Positions 20,625-27,677 of a stretch of 34,246 nucleotides of DNA are shown piece after piece. The DNA is taken from NCBI GenBank assembly GCA_902560875.1, contig CACENO010000014.1, forward strand, positions 1 to 34,246, written 5' to 3'. The notes under the pieces were generated by a model that did no database searches, had not been told where the DNA came from, and was given only the letters and a program-made list of their open reading frames with translations. This DNA comes from an uncultured Prochlorococcus sp. (GTDB lineage Bacteria > Cyanobacteriota > Cyanobacteriia > PCC-6307 > Cyanobiaceae). Position numbers and translations under genes: made by a program. Numbering within the stretch: the stretch's first letter is position 1; each line of letters opens with the position of its first letter.

Positions 20625-20873
20625 ATGATTGTGCTGAAAATTTCTAATGCTTCTGAGTTGGTTGCTGCCAAATTAGGAGACTTTGTGGAACGGCTGACTC
20701 CTGAGTTTGTTGATGAATCAACAGTAGAGGACCTTGTTATAAAAAGAATGATCGAGAATCTTGCGAAAGAAGGAATAAAAGGGGAAGTTTCATCAATAAA
20801 GGGATTAGATATAGTCAAGAACCATCTAGAGGTTCATGACGGCTTTAAAGTTAGAAACAAAAGAATATTTTGA
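20625..20873 (+). CDS. small conserved-type protein upstream of RNA methyltransferase
   Basis: I do not recognise a named family. The product is 82 residues from the ATG at 20625; a TTG at 20607 would add six. It is soluble, with a helix near residues 8-27 (SNASELVAAKLGDFVERL), a second region LVIKRMIENLAKEG, and beta-like segments after it. It is charged and lacks a signal or membrane segment. Its TGA overlaps the TTG start of the methyltransferase (TTGA), so the two are translationally coupled. An accessory role in RNA handling is possible from context only. Confidence 0.75.
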   Translation: MIVLKISNASELVAAKLGDFVERLTPEFVDESTVEDLVIKRMIENLAKEGIKGEVSSIKGLDIVKNHLEVHDGFKVRNKRIF

Positions 20874-21751
20874 CTACTAAATTATTAGACCTAGATTCTT
20901 CTTTGCCATTGATTTCTAGTCGAAGAAATCCGTTGGTTCGACGATTAAAAAGCATTGCTTCTCGTGAAGGGCGAGAAAGGCATTCTTTGGTTTTGTTAGA
21001 AGGCACGCATTTATTAAAGGAAGCATTGCGAACTTCTTTCCTTCCAATTGAGATTATTGCAACTAGTAATTGGTTGGAAAATCATTCCGACTTTTTGAGA
21101 ACTATCCCTAGTCAAACAGTTCTTCGTGAGGTTACTCAATCTGTGCTTCAGGCTGCCTTAACTACTAAGAACCCTGATGGTGTGGCCGCTCTGTTTCCTT
21201 TAGAGGCTTTACCTAAGCCTCTAAAGGACTTTAGTTATGTTTTAGCTTTGGATCGTTTGCAAGATCCTGGGAATGTTGGTACTTTGTTTCGCACTGCATT
21301 GGCTGCAGATATAGAAGTCATTTGGCTAGCGTTAGGAGCTGATCCACTAGGGCAAAAAGTTTTAAGAGCTTCTTCTGGCGCGGTTTTGAATTTGCCTTAT
21401 GAACGTTTTGAGGGAAGCGAGGAGGATGTCCTTCAAAGGTTTGCCCAAAGACTTGAATGTGCAGTAAGTAATGGACATCAGGTTGTTGGAACAACAGTTC
21501 CAACAACCTCTTCAAAATCAATTCTTCCTTATTGGGAGCTCGACTGGACGAAACCTACCATTTTAGTTCTTGGAAATGAGGGCTCAGGTCTTCACCCAAG
21601 CATTAAGGCCTGCTGTACTCATAGCATCACATTGCCTCATAATTCATGTGTTGAGTCGCTTAATGTGGCATCTGCTGCTGTTCCTCTGCTGTTGGAGCGG
21701 CGGCGGGCCAAAATGGATAAAGAAATAAACAGTGCTTGTGAACGAAGCTAA
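20870..21751 (+). CDS. SpoU/TrmH-family RNA 2'-O-methyltransferase
   Basis: The protein methylates ribose in tRNA or rRNA using SAM and has the trefoil-knot SPOUT fold. The N-terminal substrate-binding part starts LISSRRNPLVRRLKSIASREGR. The three SpoU motifs follow: DRLQDPGNVGTLFRTA near residue 127, ILVLGNEGSGL near 232, and LPHNSCVESLNVASAAVPLLLE near 255. The 293-residue length fits the RlmB/TrmH-like subgroup, and the exact target cannot be told. It begins with a TTG overlapping the upstream stop, and it overlaps lpd by 14 bases, so the run appears tightly coupled. Confidence 0.92.
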   Translation: MTTKLLDLDSSLPLISSRRNPLVRRLKSIASREGRERHSLVLLEGTHLLKEALRTSFLPIEIIATSNWLENHSDFLRTIPSQTVLREVTQSVLQAALTTKNPDGVAALFPLEALPKPLKDFSYVLALDRLQDPGNVGTLFRTALAADIEVIWLALGADPLGQKVLRASSGAVLNLPYERFEGSEEDVLQRFAQRLECAVSNGHQVVGTTVPTTSSKSILPYWELDWTKPTILVLGNEGSGLHPSIKACCTHSITLPHNSCVESLNVASAAVPLLLERRRAKMDKEINSACERS

Positions 21752-23180
21752 ATTCGACTTTGATTTGATCGTGATAGGAGCAGGTTATGGCGGCTTTGAT
21801 GCTGCCAAACATGCGGCAGATCATGGGTTAAAAGTTGCGATTATCGAATCGCGTGAAATGGGAGGGACATGCGTCAATAGGGGTTGTGTGCCCTCAAAAG
21901 CTTTGTTGGCAGCAAGTGGGAGAGTTCGCGAGCTTGCTAATGCTGAACACTTGGCGGGGTTTGGTATTCATGCCTCTCCAGTTCGTTTTGAAAGAAAAAA
22001 AATTGCTGAGCACGCAAACCAACTAGTAGAGAATATCCGAATTAATTTGACCAAGACCTTAGAGAGGGTTGGTGTAAAGATTATTCGAGGAGTCGGAAGA
22101 TTAGAAGGCCCTCAAAGAGTGGGAGTAAGAGAGCTCAATGGGGTTGATCGAGTTTTGTCATCTAAGGATGTCATCATTGCAACAGGTTCTGATCCCTTTG
22201 TCCCTCCTGGAATTGAAATTGATGGAAGAACTGTCTTTACAAGTGACGAAGCAATAAATCTTGAATGGCTTCCTCGATGGATCGCAATTATCGGCAGTGG
22301 ATATATCGGTCTTGAGTTTGCGGATATTTATACAGCTTTAGGTTGTGAAGTCACCATGATTGAAGCGCTTGATCGTGTAATGCCTACGTTTGACCCGGAT
22401 TTAACTAAATTGGCAGCTCGACATTTGCTTGATGGTCGTGATATTGATGCAAAGGCAAGTTTGTTGGCAAGCAAGATAACGCCTGGTTGTCCAGTTCAGA
22501 TTGAATTATCTGATGTAAAAAATCGAGAGCTAGTGGAAAAACTAGAGGTTGATGCAGTACTGGTTGCTACAGGAAGGGTCCCAACCAGTAAAGAATTGAA
22601 TTTGGACTCTTTGGCTGTTGATACAAATCGGGGATTTGTACCAGTAGATGAAAGCATGAGAGTTTTGTCCAAAGGAAAGCCTGTATCTCATCTTTGGGCG
22701 GTTGGAGATGTTACGGGTAAGTTAATGTTGGCTCATGCAGCAGCAGCGCAGGGAATTGTCGCTGTTGAAAATATTCTTGGAAATAGCCGAACTATTGATT
22801 ATAGGAGTATCCCAGCAGCGACATTTACTCATCCTGAAATAAGTTCTGTTGGATTAACAGATAAGGAAGTAAAAGAAGCATCCTCTCAAGAAGGTTTTGA
22901 GGTCGGTTGTGTACGGAGTTATTTCAAAGCAAATTCAAAAGCTTTGGCAGAACTTGAGAGTGACGGACTTATGAAGTTGCTATTTCGCAAAGATACAGGT
23001 GAGGTCTTAGGAGCTCATATATTTGGGCTGCATGCCGCTGATTTAATACAAGAGGTGGCAAATGCAATAGCAAGAAGACAAAGTGTTATTGAGTTGTCTA
23101 GTGAAGTACATACTCACCCAACACTTAGCGAAGTTATTGAAGTGGCTTATAAACAGGCTGCTAAACAAATAAATAGTTAG
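21738..23180 (+). CDS. lpd: dihydrolipoamide dehydrogenase (E3)
   Basis: E3 reoxidises the lipoyl groups of pyruvate dehydrogenase and the glycine cleavage complex using FAD and NAD. The 480-residue protein has an N-terminal FAD motif GAGYGGFDAAKHA and the redox disulfide Cys45/Cys50 in GGTCVNRGCVPSK. The NAD motif is IIGSGYIGLEFADIY, and the FAD block AVGDVTGKLMLAHAA is also present. The C-terminal catalytic His-Glu segment is HTHPTLSE. I prefer the GTG at 21738 (MNEAKFDFD); a GTG six bases upstream is also open. Its partner E1-alpha, pdhA, lies at the far end of this window. Confidence 0.96.
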   Translation: MNEAKFDFDLIVIGAGYGGFDAAKHAADHGLKVAIIESREMGGTCVNRGCVPSKALLAASGRVRELANAEHLAGFGIHASPVRFERKKIAEHANQLVENIRINLTKTLERVGVKIIRGVGRLEGPQRVGVRELNGVDRVLSSKDVIIATGSDPFVPPGIEIDGRTVFTSDEAINLEWLPRWIAIIGSGYIGLEFADIYTALGCEVTMIEALDRVMPTFDPDLTKLAARHLLDGRDIDAKASLLASKITPGCPVQIELSDVKNRELVEKLEVDAVLVATGRVPTSKELNLDSLAVDTNRGFVPVDESMRVLSKGKPVSHLWAVGDVTGKLMLAHAAAAQGIVAVENILGNSRTIDYRSIPAATFTHPEISSVGLTDKEVKEASSQEGFEVGCVRSYFKANSKALAELESDGLMKLLFRKDTGEVLGAHIFGLHAADLIQEVANAIARRQSVIELSSEVHTHPTLSEVIEVAYKQAAKQINS

Positions 23181-23249
23181 ACGATTAATTGAACATGGTT
23201 TTTAGTTTTCTCATTCTTCCCTTGTGCTTTTTACTTGATTATTAAACCT

Positions 23250-24146
23250 ATGGAAATTCGTAGACGTCCACCTAACCCAACAGTAAAGGTTGCAAATTTG
23301 GAATATGCAATTCCTCATTCAGAATCTGAACCTAGGAATATTCTCGAAAAAATTGTTTGGGAGAAAGATCGTGAAGTTGAACTTGCAAAAAGGCGGCTTC
23401 CACTTGATGAATTGAAATCGCAAATTGCGTTATTACCACAGCCAAAAGATTTTCTTGATGCGTTGAAAAGGCAGAGTTGTCTTCCTGCTGTTATTGCAGA
23501 GATAAAAAAAGCCAGTCCTAGTAAAGGAATTATTCGAGAGGACTTTGACCCTGTTTTGATAGCAAAGGCTTATAAAGCTGGCGGGGCTAGTTGCCTTTCA
23601 GTTCTTACAGATAAAACCTTCTTTCAGGGAGGTTTTGATGTTCTTATTAAAGTTAGGCAAACAGTTGATCTTCCAATTCTTTGTAAGGATTTCATATTGG
23701 CGCCATATCAGATATATCAGGCAAGGGCAGCTGGGGCAGATGCAATTTTGCTTATAGCAGCAATTCTTTCTAACCAAGATCTGAATTATTTGCGCAAAGT
23801 TGCATGCGGGCTTGGGTTGACGGTGCTAGTTGAAGTGCATGACTCTTCAGAATTAGAAAGAGTACTCAGTCTTGGTTCATTCCCTTTGGTGGGTATAAAT
23901 AATCGTGATTTGACTACTTTCAAGACTGACTTGTCAACTACAGAAGTCTTATCGACTAATTACGACAATCTCTTAAAAGAACAAGGTGTCCTTTTAGTAA
24001 GTGAATCTGGATTATCGACTCGTACAGATTTAGATAGAGTTTTGGCAGCAGGTGCTCATGCTGTTTTGGTTGGAGAATCTTTGATGAGGGAGGGGGATAT
24101 CTGTCGAGGCTTGGTTAAATTGATTAAGACTTCAAAGAAAACTTAA
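23250..24146 (+). CDS. trpC: indole-3-glycerol phosphate synthase
   Basis: TrpC closes the indole ring in tryptophan synthesis. The (beta/alpha)8 barrel begins after an N-terminal extension of about 70 residues, with [13 protein letters not shown] carrying the catalytic lysine. [28 protein letters not shown] and VLVGESLM follow. The product is 298 residues from the ATG at 23250, and a TTG 15 bases upstream is an alternative. The picocyanobacterial extension ([10 protein letters not shown]) is absent from enteric enzymes. It follows lpd after about 70 bases on the same strand. Confidence 0.96.
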   Translation: MEIRRRPPNPTVKVANLEYAIPHSESEPRNILEKIVWEKDREVELAKRRLPLDELKSQIALLPQPKDFLDALKRQSCLPAVIAEIKKASPSKGIIREDFDPVLIAKAYKAGGASCLSVLTDKTFFQGGFDVLIKVRQTVDLPILCKDFILAPYQIYQARAAGADAILLIAAILSNQDLNYLRKVACGLGLTVLVEVHDSSELERVLSLGSFPLVGINNRDLTTFKTDLSTTEVLSTNYDNLLKEQGVLLVSESGLSTRTDLDRVLAAGAHAVLVGESLMREGDICRGLVKLIKTSKKT

Positions 24147-24226
24147 AAAACAATCATGCCACTTTATATACAAGCTTTTCTAACGCTGAGTTGTTCAATC
24201 AGAATTAACTTTGGGATACTTCTTAA

Positions 24227-24895
24227 ATGCTCATAAGCATACTTACAGGAATAGCTGCAGGTGCCATCCATGTAGTAGGTGGAGCTGATCACTTGGTTGG
24301 CATGGCACCTGTAGCTATTAGAGATCCACGGGTCGCACTTCGTAATGGTTTGGCTTGGGGGCTTGGTCATTCCACTGGGGTTCTTATTCTTTCGTCAATA
24401 GCAATTTTATTGAAAGATTTGGCGCATATTCAAAAGATGTCAACTTTAGCTGAATTTATTGTTGGAATAGTATTATTAATAGTTGGTTTTTTGGCAATAA
24501 GAACTTCTTTAGGCCTTAATATTCATAAACATTCTCATGAGCATAAATATGGTCACACACATGATCATATTCACCTTCACTTTCGAGGCCATAAGAAACA
24601 TGAAAGACATTCCCATACGGCAACTGGATTAGGGATTTTGCATGGCCTTGCAGGGGCTAGTCATTTGTTAGCTGTTATTCCTGCGCTGGCCTTGCCAACT
24701 ATGGGTGGAGTGGCCTACATGTTTGCATATTTGCTTGGTTCAATTGGAACAATGGGCTTGTTTTTGATGGCCATTTCTATTGCAACTATGAAGGCTGGGG
24801 CGAGAGCTATGCCAATGATAGTAGGATTCGCTGGTGGCCTTTCTGTGGTGACAGGTGTTTTCTGGCTTCAAAATAGTTGGGATTTATTAGGCTAA
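24227..24895 (+). CDS. NicO/UreH-like nickel or cobalt transporter with His-rich loop
   Basis: A 222-residue membrane protein with about six hydrophobic segments. The first helix holds HVVGGADHLVGMAPV and the second has GLGHSTGV, patterns typical of NicO/UreH metal permeases. A second HGLAGASHLLAV block at about 139-150 repeats this. Between them residues 100-130 hold 13 histidines in 31 positions, a probable metal-binding cytosolic loop. Nickel is the best guess because the nickel superoxide dismutase genes lie about 1.1 kb downstream on the other strand and picocyanobacteria also use nickel in urease. Cobalt remains possible. The ATG start is preceded by TTGGGA. Confidence 0.8.
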   Translation: MLISILTGIAAGAIHVVGGADHLVGMAPVAIRDPRVALRNGLAWGLGHSTGVLILSSIAILLKDLAHIQKMSTLAEFIVGIVLLIVGFLAIRTSLGLNIHKHSHEHKYGHTHDHIHLHFRGHKKHERHSHTATGLGILHGLAGASHLLAVIPALALPTMGGVAYMFAYLLGSIGTMGLFLMAISIATMKAGARAMPMIVGFAGGLSVVTGVFWLQNSWDLLG

Positions 24896-25096
24896 TTAAG
24901 TAATATCAAATTTCTATTTCACCTCAAAGGAAGAACCTTCGAACCTTCCTACCTCTAAGGAATCTTTATTTAAAATAAGGATTAGATTTTGACCTTATCT
25001 TTTTTGCATGCTTTCAATTGCTATCCATAAGATTATATTTGGTGGATATTTTAGGGAAGGGATAATAACTTAGGTATTATTGACTTAGTATTTATT

Positions 25097-25231
25097 ATGA
25101 GTTTACAATTGATTATAGTTGCTTCGTTGATTGGATTGGTTGTTCTTATATTCTCTTTGTACGCCATATACTTTTTCTTCTTGGGTTTGTCTGGCGGTAA
25201 ACTTCCTTCAGTGCTTCAAGAAAAGGATTAA
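25097..25231 (+). CDS. candidate 44-residue single-helix membrane protein
   Basis: From an ATG to a TAA, the frame encodes a short polar start (MSLQ), one strongly hydrophobic helix at about residues 5-31 containing IIVASLIGLVVLIFSLYAIYFF, then a soluble tail with GGKLPSVLQEKD. This layout resembles the small one-helix subunits of photosynthetic complexes, but I cannot match it to PsbN, PetN or any other named one. No good Shine-Dalgarno lies close upstream. It is supported by its clean single-helix design and lies in an otherwise empty gap. Confidence 0.5.
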   Translation: MSLQLIIVASLIGLVVLIFSLYAIYFFFLGLSGGKLPSVLQEKD

Positions 25232-25367
25232 CTCTTATAATTGTCACTTTTTTAATATTAAAAACTTTCTAGTATTATTTTTTGGAAGTAAGAGACGGTT
25301 CTTTTAGCATAATTAGTGAATCCTATTATTTTCGTTTTTCTGTATAATGATTATTTTGGTTTGATTT

Positions 25368-25484
25368 CTAGTCTTCTTCTGTATATAAGATTTGCCATGC
25401 TAATAAAGAGAAGAATGCAACGAACATAATTGACAAGAGTGCATCAATTGTCCAATGGGTCACATTAGTAAGAAAGTAATTCAA
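25368..25484 (-). CDS. candidate 38-residue membrane micro-protein
   Basis: The minus strand is open from a TTG at 25484 to a TAG at 25368. The product has a polar start (NYFLTNVTHWT), a hydrophobic stretch IDALLSIMFVAFFSLLAWQIL and an acidic end YTEED. A TATAAT at 25494-25499, with TTCATA 17 bases further upstream, resembles a promoter. The implied transcript would start almost at the TTG, so a GTG at 25463 could be the start instead. There is no family match. It is a weak call based on composition and the promoter-like sequence. Confidence 0.3.
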   Translation of the reverse strand: MNYFLTNVTHWTIDALLSIMFVAFFSLLAWQILYTEED

Positions 25485-25493
25485 TCAATTCCT

Positions 25494-25522
25494 ATTATAC
25501 CTTTTGCAAGATTACTTATGAA
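25494..25522 (-). promoter_or_regulatory. possible sigma-70 promoter
   Basis: On the minus strand TTCATA (-35-like, four of six consensus bases) is separated by 17 bases from a perfect TATAAT (25494-25499). It points towards the candidate micro-protein at 25368-25484. AT-rich DNA yields such matches by chance, so support is limited. Confidence 0.35.
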
Positions 25523-25574
25523 ATACTTAAGAGAATAAACTGGCGGCTTATTTTCTCTATGAAAAATCGATATA

Positions 25575-25817
25575 TCAAATAATGCCCATTGATTTTGCTC
25601 CTATCGTCACTAGGCCCATCCCCACTACTGAGGCATTGACTAGTCCCATTCCAACTGCGCCAACAGAAATGATTCCCATTGAGACCAAGCCAATTGAGAT
25701 GAACCCCATTGGTAATATTCCAATTGCAATGATGCCTCTAGGTGCAATACCAAAAGAAAAAAACTTTGGCGAATCATTGATATGATGATTGGTTTGATTG
25801 ATTGAATCTTTACTCAA
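25575..25817 (-). CDS. glycine-led pentad repeat protein
   Basis: I do not recognise a characterised family. The 80-residue product has a polar head (residues 1-18) and then FFSF. From residue 23 to the end it has a glycine every fifth position: 23, 28, 33, 38, 43, 48, 53, 58, 68, 73 and 78, with serine at 63. The units read GIAPR, GIIAI, GILPM, GFISI, GLVSM, GIISV and so on, and every second unit tends to end in Met, giving a ten-residue super-repeat. The result is very hydrophobic and could form a beta-solenoid or a membrane-associated glycine-rich structure. It starts at a TTG that overlaps the last eight bases of the upstream ORF. It lies downstream of sodX on the same strand. Confidence 0.7.
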   Translation of the reverse strand: MSKDSINQTNHHINDSPKFFSFGIAPRGIIAIGILPMGFISIGLVSMGIISVGAVGMGLVNASVVGMGLVTIGAKSMGII

Positions 25818-25977
25818 AATCTAATACTTCAGAAACTATTTCTTTATAGCCCAATTCCAAGAGGATTTGCCAAGAAGTATTCAAATATATGTTTATGAGA
25901 TTTTCATGATTGATTTGAACTGCCTAAATAAAATTCATCGATTGTATTTTTAATTCATAGGTTTTATTTGATTGCAT
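25810..25977 (-). pseudogene. small ORF interrupted by in-frame TAG, downstream of sodX
   Basis: From an ATG at 25977, 17 bases-worth of codons (MQSNKTYELKIQSMNFI) lead to a TAG at 25924-25926, and the same frame continues for 37 protein-like codons ending in LLELGYKEIVSEVLDFE and TAA at 25810. No ATG, GTG or early TTG lies just after the TAG; the first start-like codon is the TTG in IYLNTSW. The ORF begins 19 bases after the sodX stop and ends by overlapping the glycine-pentad gene start by eight bases, which fits an operon position. It is either a recently broken gene of about 55 residues, a readthrough site, or chance. Confidence 0.4.
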
Positions 25978-25996
25978 ATTGGGTATATTTTTTGTA

Positions 25997-26377
25997 CTAG
26001 TACTTAGAGATTACTTTTTCAACAATACCAATTAGAAACCGATTGCTGACAAGTCCAAATTGACGACTATCTATGCTCGATGAATTATTATCACCTCTTA
26101 AGTCAAGGCCAGAAAGACTGCTGCCTTGAACTCTTTTGATGATTAAATTTTGGGGATCTAGTGGGTGTTTAGCTACAACTATTTCACCTTCTTTGGCGAA
26201 GACTTTCTCGGGGTTGATAGGCTTGTACATAACAACATCTCCTTCATTTAGTGAAGGAAGCATTGAATCACCTTCAACACGACAAAGTCTTCGGAGACCC
26301 GTTATTAATAGAAAAAAAGAGTGAAGGGAAAGGCCTTTTTTGACAAGGATGGATTCAGCTTGCTGTAACCCAGGCAT
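25997..26377 (-). CDS. sodX: SodX, nickel superoxide dismutase maturation peptidase (S26 family)
   Basis: This is a small signal-peptidase-like protease. The catalytic serine is in VEGDSMLPSL and the lysine in LIIKRVQGSS, matching the S26 Ser-Lys dyad. The end GLVSNRFLIGIVEKVI matches the family box. No strong N-terminal membrane anchor is present. SodX-type peptidases remove the SodN propeptide so that the mature N-terminal histidine can bind nickel. I chose the ATG at 26377 (126 residues): AAAGG lies at a good distance before it, whereas it is too close to the GTG at 26383. The gene overlaps the 3' end of sodN by 23 bases. Confidence 0.92.
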   Translation of the reverse strand: MPGLQQAESILVKKGLSLHSFFLLITGLRRLCRVEGDSMLPSLNEGDVVMYKPINPEKVFAKEGEIVVAKHPLDPQNLIIKRVQGSSLSGLDLRGDNNSSSIDSRQFGLVSNRFLIGIVEKVISKY

Positions 26378-26828
26378 CAGCACGACCTTTCGACTTCCAA
26401 AACATATGATGAATTTTCTGTACAGATTGCATTAGTTCTTCTGCCTTCTCTTGGTCAATGTTGACTTTGCATGTACTACATAGTTTGGACGCTTTCCAGA
26501 AAGTGTCGTGAAGGTCTAGGAAAGTAGCAAGATGCTCTGGTTTGAAATAGTCAGTCCATAGAATCAACAACTCTTTTTTTGCTTCTTTTGCTTGATCTTC
26601 TTTGATAGCAACAAAGCGGGAAAAAGTATTGTTATATGAAGCCCAGGCAACTGGATCACTGCCTTGTGGAGGCTCTAGGGCTAATAGCTTTTTGGTCATG
26701 GATAGAACCGCTTCTGCTGCTACACGAGCAGAAGCCGGGTCATAAACACCGCACGGCCCATCGCAGTGAGCGCTCGCCTTTTTGATTGGAAGGCTGTTAA
26801 AGATGGCTGAAAGTGCTGTTCGCAACAT
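26355..26828 (-). CDS. sodN: nickel-dependent superoxide dismutase SodN
   Basis: SodN converts superoxide to oxygen and peroxide, using a nickel bound by the N-terminal hook. The 157-residue precursor has a propeptide of about 20 residues ending KKASA, then the hook HCDGPCGVYDP. After cleavage His1, Cys2 and Cys6 of the mature protein bind nickel, and all are present. The rest is the four-helix bundle, including WTDYFKPEHL and the basic KIHHMFWKSKGR segment. Because nickel replaces iron here, the cell can spare iron. The gene is followed by the overlapping sodX and preceded by an FKBP-type isomerase on the same strand. Confidence 0.97.
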   Translation of the reverse strand: MLRTALSAIFNSLPIKKASAHCDGPCGVYDPASARVAAEAVLSMTKKLLALEPPQGSDPVAWASYNNTFSRFVAIKEDQAKEAKKELLILWTDYFKPEHLATFLDLHDTFWKASKLCSTCKVNIDQEKAEELMQSVQKIHHMFWKSKGRADAWVTAS

Positions 26829-26913
26829 CTGGCAAGTTATGGATAGCCTTTTAACAGACTACTTGGATATCTCTTTGATTGGCGACCTAAAAGTTGTTTG
26901 ATTGATTAAATAC

Positions 26914-27516
26914 TCATTTAACCTCTAAAAGTTCTACCTCAAAGATCAAGGTTGAATTTGGAGGTATAACTCCACCGGCACCTCTACTTCCATAACCTAG
27001 TTCGGATGGAATGATTAATTTTCTTTTGCCTCCTACTTTCATTCCTGCAACTCCTTCGTCCCAGCCTTTAATGACTTGGCCAGCACCTAGAGGGAAACTG
27101 AAAGGTCCTCGCCCGTAACTACTGTCAAATTCTTTCCCATTCTCAAGCATGCCTCTGTAATTGACAGTTACTCTTTGACCGGCTTTGGCTTCTGCTCCAT
27201 TTCCTTGTTCAATATCAGTAATGCTCAGGCCACTTGCTGTAACTTTTGGGGCCTTATTCTCAATAGGGCCTCCTAAGACTGATTCTTCTGAGTTTGGTTT
27301 GTCTATAGCCATAGCGAAAAGGGTTGGATTGGGTTCGTCTGGATCTAATTCAAAATTGTTATTAGCCTTTTTGGGGGCTTGAATTGTGTTCACCTCGGCT
27401 TGATAAGTTGAGCTTAAGTCTTTTGCGTCAACAGTTGAAGGGGAAATGATTTGGCTAGCGACTGCCACAATCAGGCATGTCAAAAAAACCGAAAAACTAA
27501 TGAGGATGTCGTGCAC
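26914..27516 (-). CDS. membrane-anchored FKBP-type peptidyl-prolyl isomerase
   Basis: The N-terminal hydrophobic segment ([22 protein letters not shown]) is a membrane anchor or uncleaved signal. A low-complexity linker rich in Pro, Asn and Glu follows. An FKBP domain of about 100 residues then ends the protein, with [71 protein letters not shown]. The isomerase pocket residues are present. I prefer the GTG at 27516; a TTG 21 bases upstream is also open. It lies 85 bases upstream of sodN on the same strand, possibly helping folding of exported proteins in the lumen or periplasm. Confidence 0.92.
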   Translation of the reverse strand: MHDILISFSVFLTCLIVAVASQIISPSTVDAKDLSSTYQAEVNTIQAPKKANNNFELDPDEPNPTLFAMAIDKPNSEESVLGGPIENKAPKVTASGLSITDIEQGNGAEAKAGQRVTVNYRGMLENGKEFDSSYGRGPFSFPLGAGQVIKGWDEGVAGMKVGGKRKLIIPSELGYGSRGAGGVIPPNSTLIFEVELLEVK

Positions 27517-27677
27517 GTTGTAGTCTTTGAAATTCAATTGAAATTTATTCTTGCAGGGTAACTGTACTTAATAAAGCTTTTTTGAGTCTTGGTTACCTAA
27601 ATTTCCTTTTAGCTTTTTGTTTTGCTTTCCTTAGAACGGGTTATGTGGATGTTTGATCCTATTTAGCAAGCTGAAAT

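Larger units (their letters stand above)
24896..25574. other. 679-base gap without a large gene
   Basis: The gap between the transporter and the glycine-repeat gene is strongly AT-rich. It holds a 6-bp inverted repeat (AGGAAG 24928-24933 with CTTCCT 24945-24950) 32 bases after the transporter stop, which has no T-run. It also holds a candidate one-helix ORF on the plus strand (25097-25231) and another on the minus strand (25368-25484). No tRNA-like fold, tandem repeat or longer frame was seen. Parts of it may be regulatory. Confidence 0.6.

Noticed and set aside
24928-24950. Inverted repeat after the nickel-type transporter as a terminator
   Set aside because: The stem is only six pairs with an 11-base loop and no T-run follows.
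25575-25817. CRISPR or DNA-level tandem repeat
   Set aside because: CCCAT-like words recur about every 30 bases only because the protein repeats every ten residues; there are no spacers or identical units.
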